A DNA stretch of 64,000 nucleotides from Melioribacteraceae bacterium (GTDB lineage Bacteria > Bacteroidota > Ignavibacteria > Ignavibacteriales > Melioribacteraceae): assembly GCA_011525875.1 (NCBI GenBank), contig WYBN01000009.1:310001-374000 (forward strand), written 5' to 3'. The position numbers and the translations under genes are program-made. Positions 61,999 through 64,000 of the stretch are shown here, piece by piece. Position 1 is the first letter of the stretch, and each line of letters begins with the position of its first letter. The notes under the pieces are model-generated. The model did not search any database. It saw nothing but the letters and a program-made list of their open reading frames with translations, and was not told the DNA's origin.

Positions 61999-63492
61999 TT
62001 ATTCTATAAAATAAGTATATCCGAGCATCAAACCGATTTCCTGCAAAAGCACACTGGTTTTATTTGTGATTCCGGTTATAAATCCTTCAAGGACCGAAGC
62101 CTTTGCCCCGTTGAAATTTGCGAATTGAAGATATTCTCTGTCCCGTCCGTAACTTCCCGTAACAGCCACTGCAATTTCTTGGTTTTCGAGTCTGTACATA
62201 CCGCCGAAGGATGCATGGTAAATATTCCATGTTGATATTCCAGGAGTAAGTCCGTCAAACTGAATATTGCTTCGGTTGTTGAAGTCCGTTCGAAAACTCA
62301 AATATACGCTCAGCGTTGCATTTATTTTGTGTTCAACAGCTATCGAGTAATTAATTATACTTTTCTTTGCTTCTTCCACTCTAAGAAAATCTTTGCTGTT
62401 CAGATCAGCTGTATTGCCGTTAAAGATATCGCCTTTGAAAAATATTTTATCTTTTGGCTGAATAATTGTGTATTTATCAACCGAATTAAAATACTCTGCC
62501 GAGAAAGCTAAATGTGTGGAAACGAAGATTTTATAATCTAAACCGAAACCGATAGAGAGGGGAGATTTATAATCGGCTTTCAAATCCTGCTGGCGGTCGG
62601 TTCCGACTAATTCAATAGGAATTTCTGTTGAGCTGCCTTCCTCATTGTATCTTATTATATTTCTGGATGTCAGTATGCCTGCTACAGTTCCCTGCCCGAG
62701 CAAATACATTCCGGGCATTGTAAACGTCAGGCCTGCTTTCAGCTCATTCCACTGATATGAGAAACCAATTTTCGGAAATGTCCGCACATTCCAATATTCA
62801 ATTGATTCCAAAATCTGATTGCTTGCCACTTTATAGGAAAAGCGGTCAACGGCAAAGGCGTTTGCATTCTTAGATTGGGAATGGCTTCTAAGAACTACGA
62901 ACCAGGTTATGCCGAAAGCAAGGTCGTCGTTTAATAACATTGCCCAGCTAAGACCACCCCAAAATTCCGATAAATTTACGTTCAATTGAAATTGTCCGGA
63001 AAAATCCTCGTTGCCTTCAAATGCATCGGCAAATTTACCCCCGCCGAGATGAATCCCGTCGTGCAGTGTTGGTATAATATCAGCGCTTGATTCAAATCTC
63101 GCTGAAGCTTCAATCTGAGCGAAATCTCTCGCAGCAAGGGAATATCCCAGCCTGAGTTCAGGTATTAATTGACTGCTTATAGTTCCGGAAACGAGAGTCG
63201 GCACTAATAAAATCTGGCTTGATCTTAACTCAAGGTTTTTGCCTATGCCGTCATCAAAAGTAATATCCTGTAGTTGATAGGCGTTGGAGCTGACCGAATG
63301 ACTGTTAGTCGTAAGAAAAGCGAGAGCTGCAGGGTTATAATAGCCAGCGCTGTTATCTCTTACCCCGCCAATAACGGCTCCGCCCAAAAGAGCCGAGCGG
63401 CTTCCGCCCATATTTATCATATAATGATTGTCCTGCGAATGGAGAACATTCGCAATTAATAGAAAAACAAAAAGATATATTCTAAATTTCAT
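61999..63492 (-). CDS. FadL/OmpP1-like outer-membrane protein
   Basis: A 497-residue barrel with a signal peptide (about 1-19, ending LHSQ). The mature start NHYMINMGGSRSALLGGAVIGGVRDNSAGYYNPAALAFLT is the FadL/OmpP1/PorV-like N-terminal plug, with repeated Gly/Asn-Pro-Ala blocks. Long alternating strands follow and the end is a barrel aromatic (YTYFIE). FadL-like proteins admit hydrophobic molecules across the outer membrane; the cargo is unknown. Divergent from the ferritin-like gene. Confidence 0.87.
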   Translation of the reverse strand: MKFRIYLFVFLLIANVLHSQDNHYMINMGGSRSALLGGAVIGGVRDNSAGYYNPAALAFLTTNSHSVSSNAYQLQDITFDDGIGKNLELRSSQILLVPTLVSGTISSQLIPELRLGYSLAARDFAQIEASARFESSADIIPTLHDGIHLGGGKFADAFEGNEDFSGQFQLNVNLSEFWGGLSWAMLLNDDLAFGITWFVVLRSHSQSKNANAFAVDRFSYKVASNQILESIEYWNVRTFPKIGFSYQWNELKAGLTFTMPGMYLLGQGTVAGILTSRNIIRYNEEGSSTEIPIELVGTDRQQDLKADYKSPLSIGFGLDYKIFVSTHLAFSAEYFNSVDKYTIIQPKDKIFFKGDIFNGNTADLNSKDFLRVEEAKKSIINYSIAVEHKINATLSVYLSFRTDFNNRSNIQFDGLTPGISTWNIYHASFGGMYRLENQEIAVAVTGSYGRDREYLQFANFNGAKASVLEGFITGITNKTSVLLQEIGLMLGYTYFIE

Positions 63493-63638
63493 AATGCAAT
63501 TCAGACTATTGTTAACTATAAGGATTATGCATCGTAAATATAAATGAAAAAAAATTATTAAATTTTTAGAACCAATTAGTGAAATTAATTGTTAATACTT
63601 TATTACTGTCATTAATGAAGAAATAATAAGGAGGTTTT

Positions 63639-64000
63639 ATGTCTAACAAGGAAAAAATTATTGAAGGCCTAAAAAAATCATACTGGGCTGAAATTGAAAC
63701 GGTTATTAATTACATCGCAAATTCAGTTAATCTCGACGGAGTAAGAGCCGAAGAAATTAAAAAAGCTTTAGCTGTCGAAGTACAGGACGAGCTTACTCAC
63801 GCGCAGACTCTTGCTAAAAGAATTAAAGAATTGGGAGGTAAAATTCCCGGCTCGATGGAGATTAAGCCATCACAGAAATCTTTGCAGCCTTCGGCGGACA
63901 CAACCGATGTTGAGTACGTAATCAGAGGGGTAATAGAAGCCGAGAAAGAAGCAATCGAAGGTTACAATAAATTAATAAAAGACTGTGACGGAATTGATTA
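63639..64000 (+). CDS. Ferritin-like protein, N-terminal part
   Basis: The gene runs off the right edge; 120 codons are seen. The start follows a very strong ribosome site (AAGGAGG). The first helix WAEIETVINYIANSVNLDG and the second motif EVQDELTHAQTLAKRIKELGG (E..DE..H) give one half of a di-iron carboxylate site, and RGVIEAEKEAIEGYNKLI begins the next half. It is bacterioferritin/Dps-like or rubrerythrin-like; which cannot be told without the end. Probable role: iron storage or oxidative defence. Confidence 0.82.
   Translation, partial: MSNKEKIIEGLKKSYWAEIETVINYIANSVNLDGVRAEEIKKALAVEVQDELTHAQTLAKRIKELGGKIPGSMEIKPSQKSLQPSADTTDVEYVIRGVIEAEKEAIEGYNKLIKDCDGID

Overview
The window looks like chromosome from a member of the Ignavibacteria / Bacteroidota-Chlorobi group. 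The clue is three secreted proteins that end in a type IX secretion (T9SS) type A sorting domain introduced by the N-[YF]-P-N-P-F-N-P motif. The AT-leaning base composition, many short-spaced secreted or outer-membrane proteins, a sigma/zinc-finger anti-sigma pair and FadL/PorT-like barrels fit the same group. This is inference from protein character, not from a search. No rRNA, tRNA, CRISPR array, transposase or phage gene was seen; this is mostly ordinary chromosome with a few accessory-looking modules.

Layout. 1-3.9 kb: the end of a RecD2-type helicase, a secreted M3 oligopeptidase, a thioredoxin-fold lipoprotein, and a two-gene DUF134/NifX-like operon behind a near-perfect palindrome. 3.9-6.8 kb: a minus-strand operon (YceI, MarR, ring-cleaving dioxygenase, carboxylesterase, CDGSH protein) resembling the mhq quinone/electrophile-stress set. 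6.9-11.4 kb: a secreted peptidase pair (M19 dipeptidase, Tricorn-like S41). 11.6-18.3 kb: YciI, SpoIID/LytB, a BatA/vWA membrane protein, HflX and a histidine ammonia-lyase with an unusual MIO triad. 18.5-23.6 kb: a secreted protein, then a sigma factor / membrane anti-sigma / TPR-CHAT protease operon. 23.9-29.1 kb: SnoaL-like protein, barrel, SLC13 transporter, MscS channel, RsmI, Nfu. 29.1-36.6 kb: KamA-family radical SAM enzyme, a 54-residue basic protein, a Prc-type protease, YjbR, Aat, EamA transporter, Tat-dependent metallo-hydrolase, TPM protein. 36.8-41.0 kb: DUF2279 protein, GT-C glycosyltransferase with a TPR tail, MFS exporter. 41.3-47.7 kb: T9SS-exported subtilase with a separate propeptide-like lipoprotein, a T9SS-exported beta-propeller, a small barrel. 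47.9-53.8 kb: nucleotidyltransferase, S20, QueE/QueD, serine hydrolase, ProRS. 53.9-61.9 kb: RidA, hydrolase, aromatic amino acid decarboxylase, MarC, an M23/T9SS protein, a secreted propeller-like protein, an aminotransferase. 62.0-64.0 kb: a FadL-like porin and the start of a ferritin-like gene.

Most promising for new biology: (i) the sigma / anti-sigma / TPR-CHAT operon, which has the parts of a protease-released sigma factor without any CRISPR component; (ii) a lipoprotein that looks like a detached subtilisin propeptide, encoded 14 bases ahead of its presumed target protease; (iii) the DUF134/His-rich NifX operon with its palindrome; (iv) the Ser-Ser-Gly cofactor triad in the ammonia-lyase.
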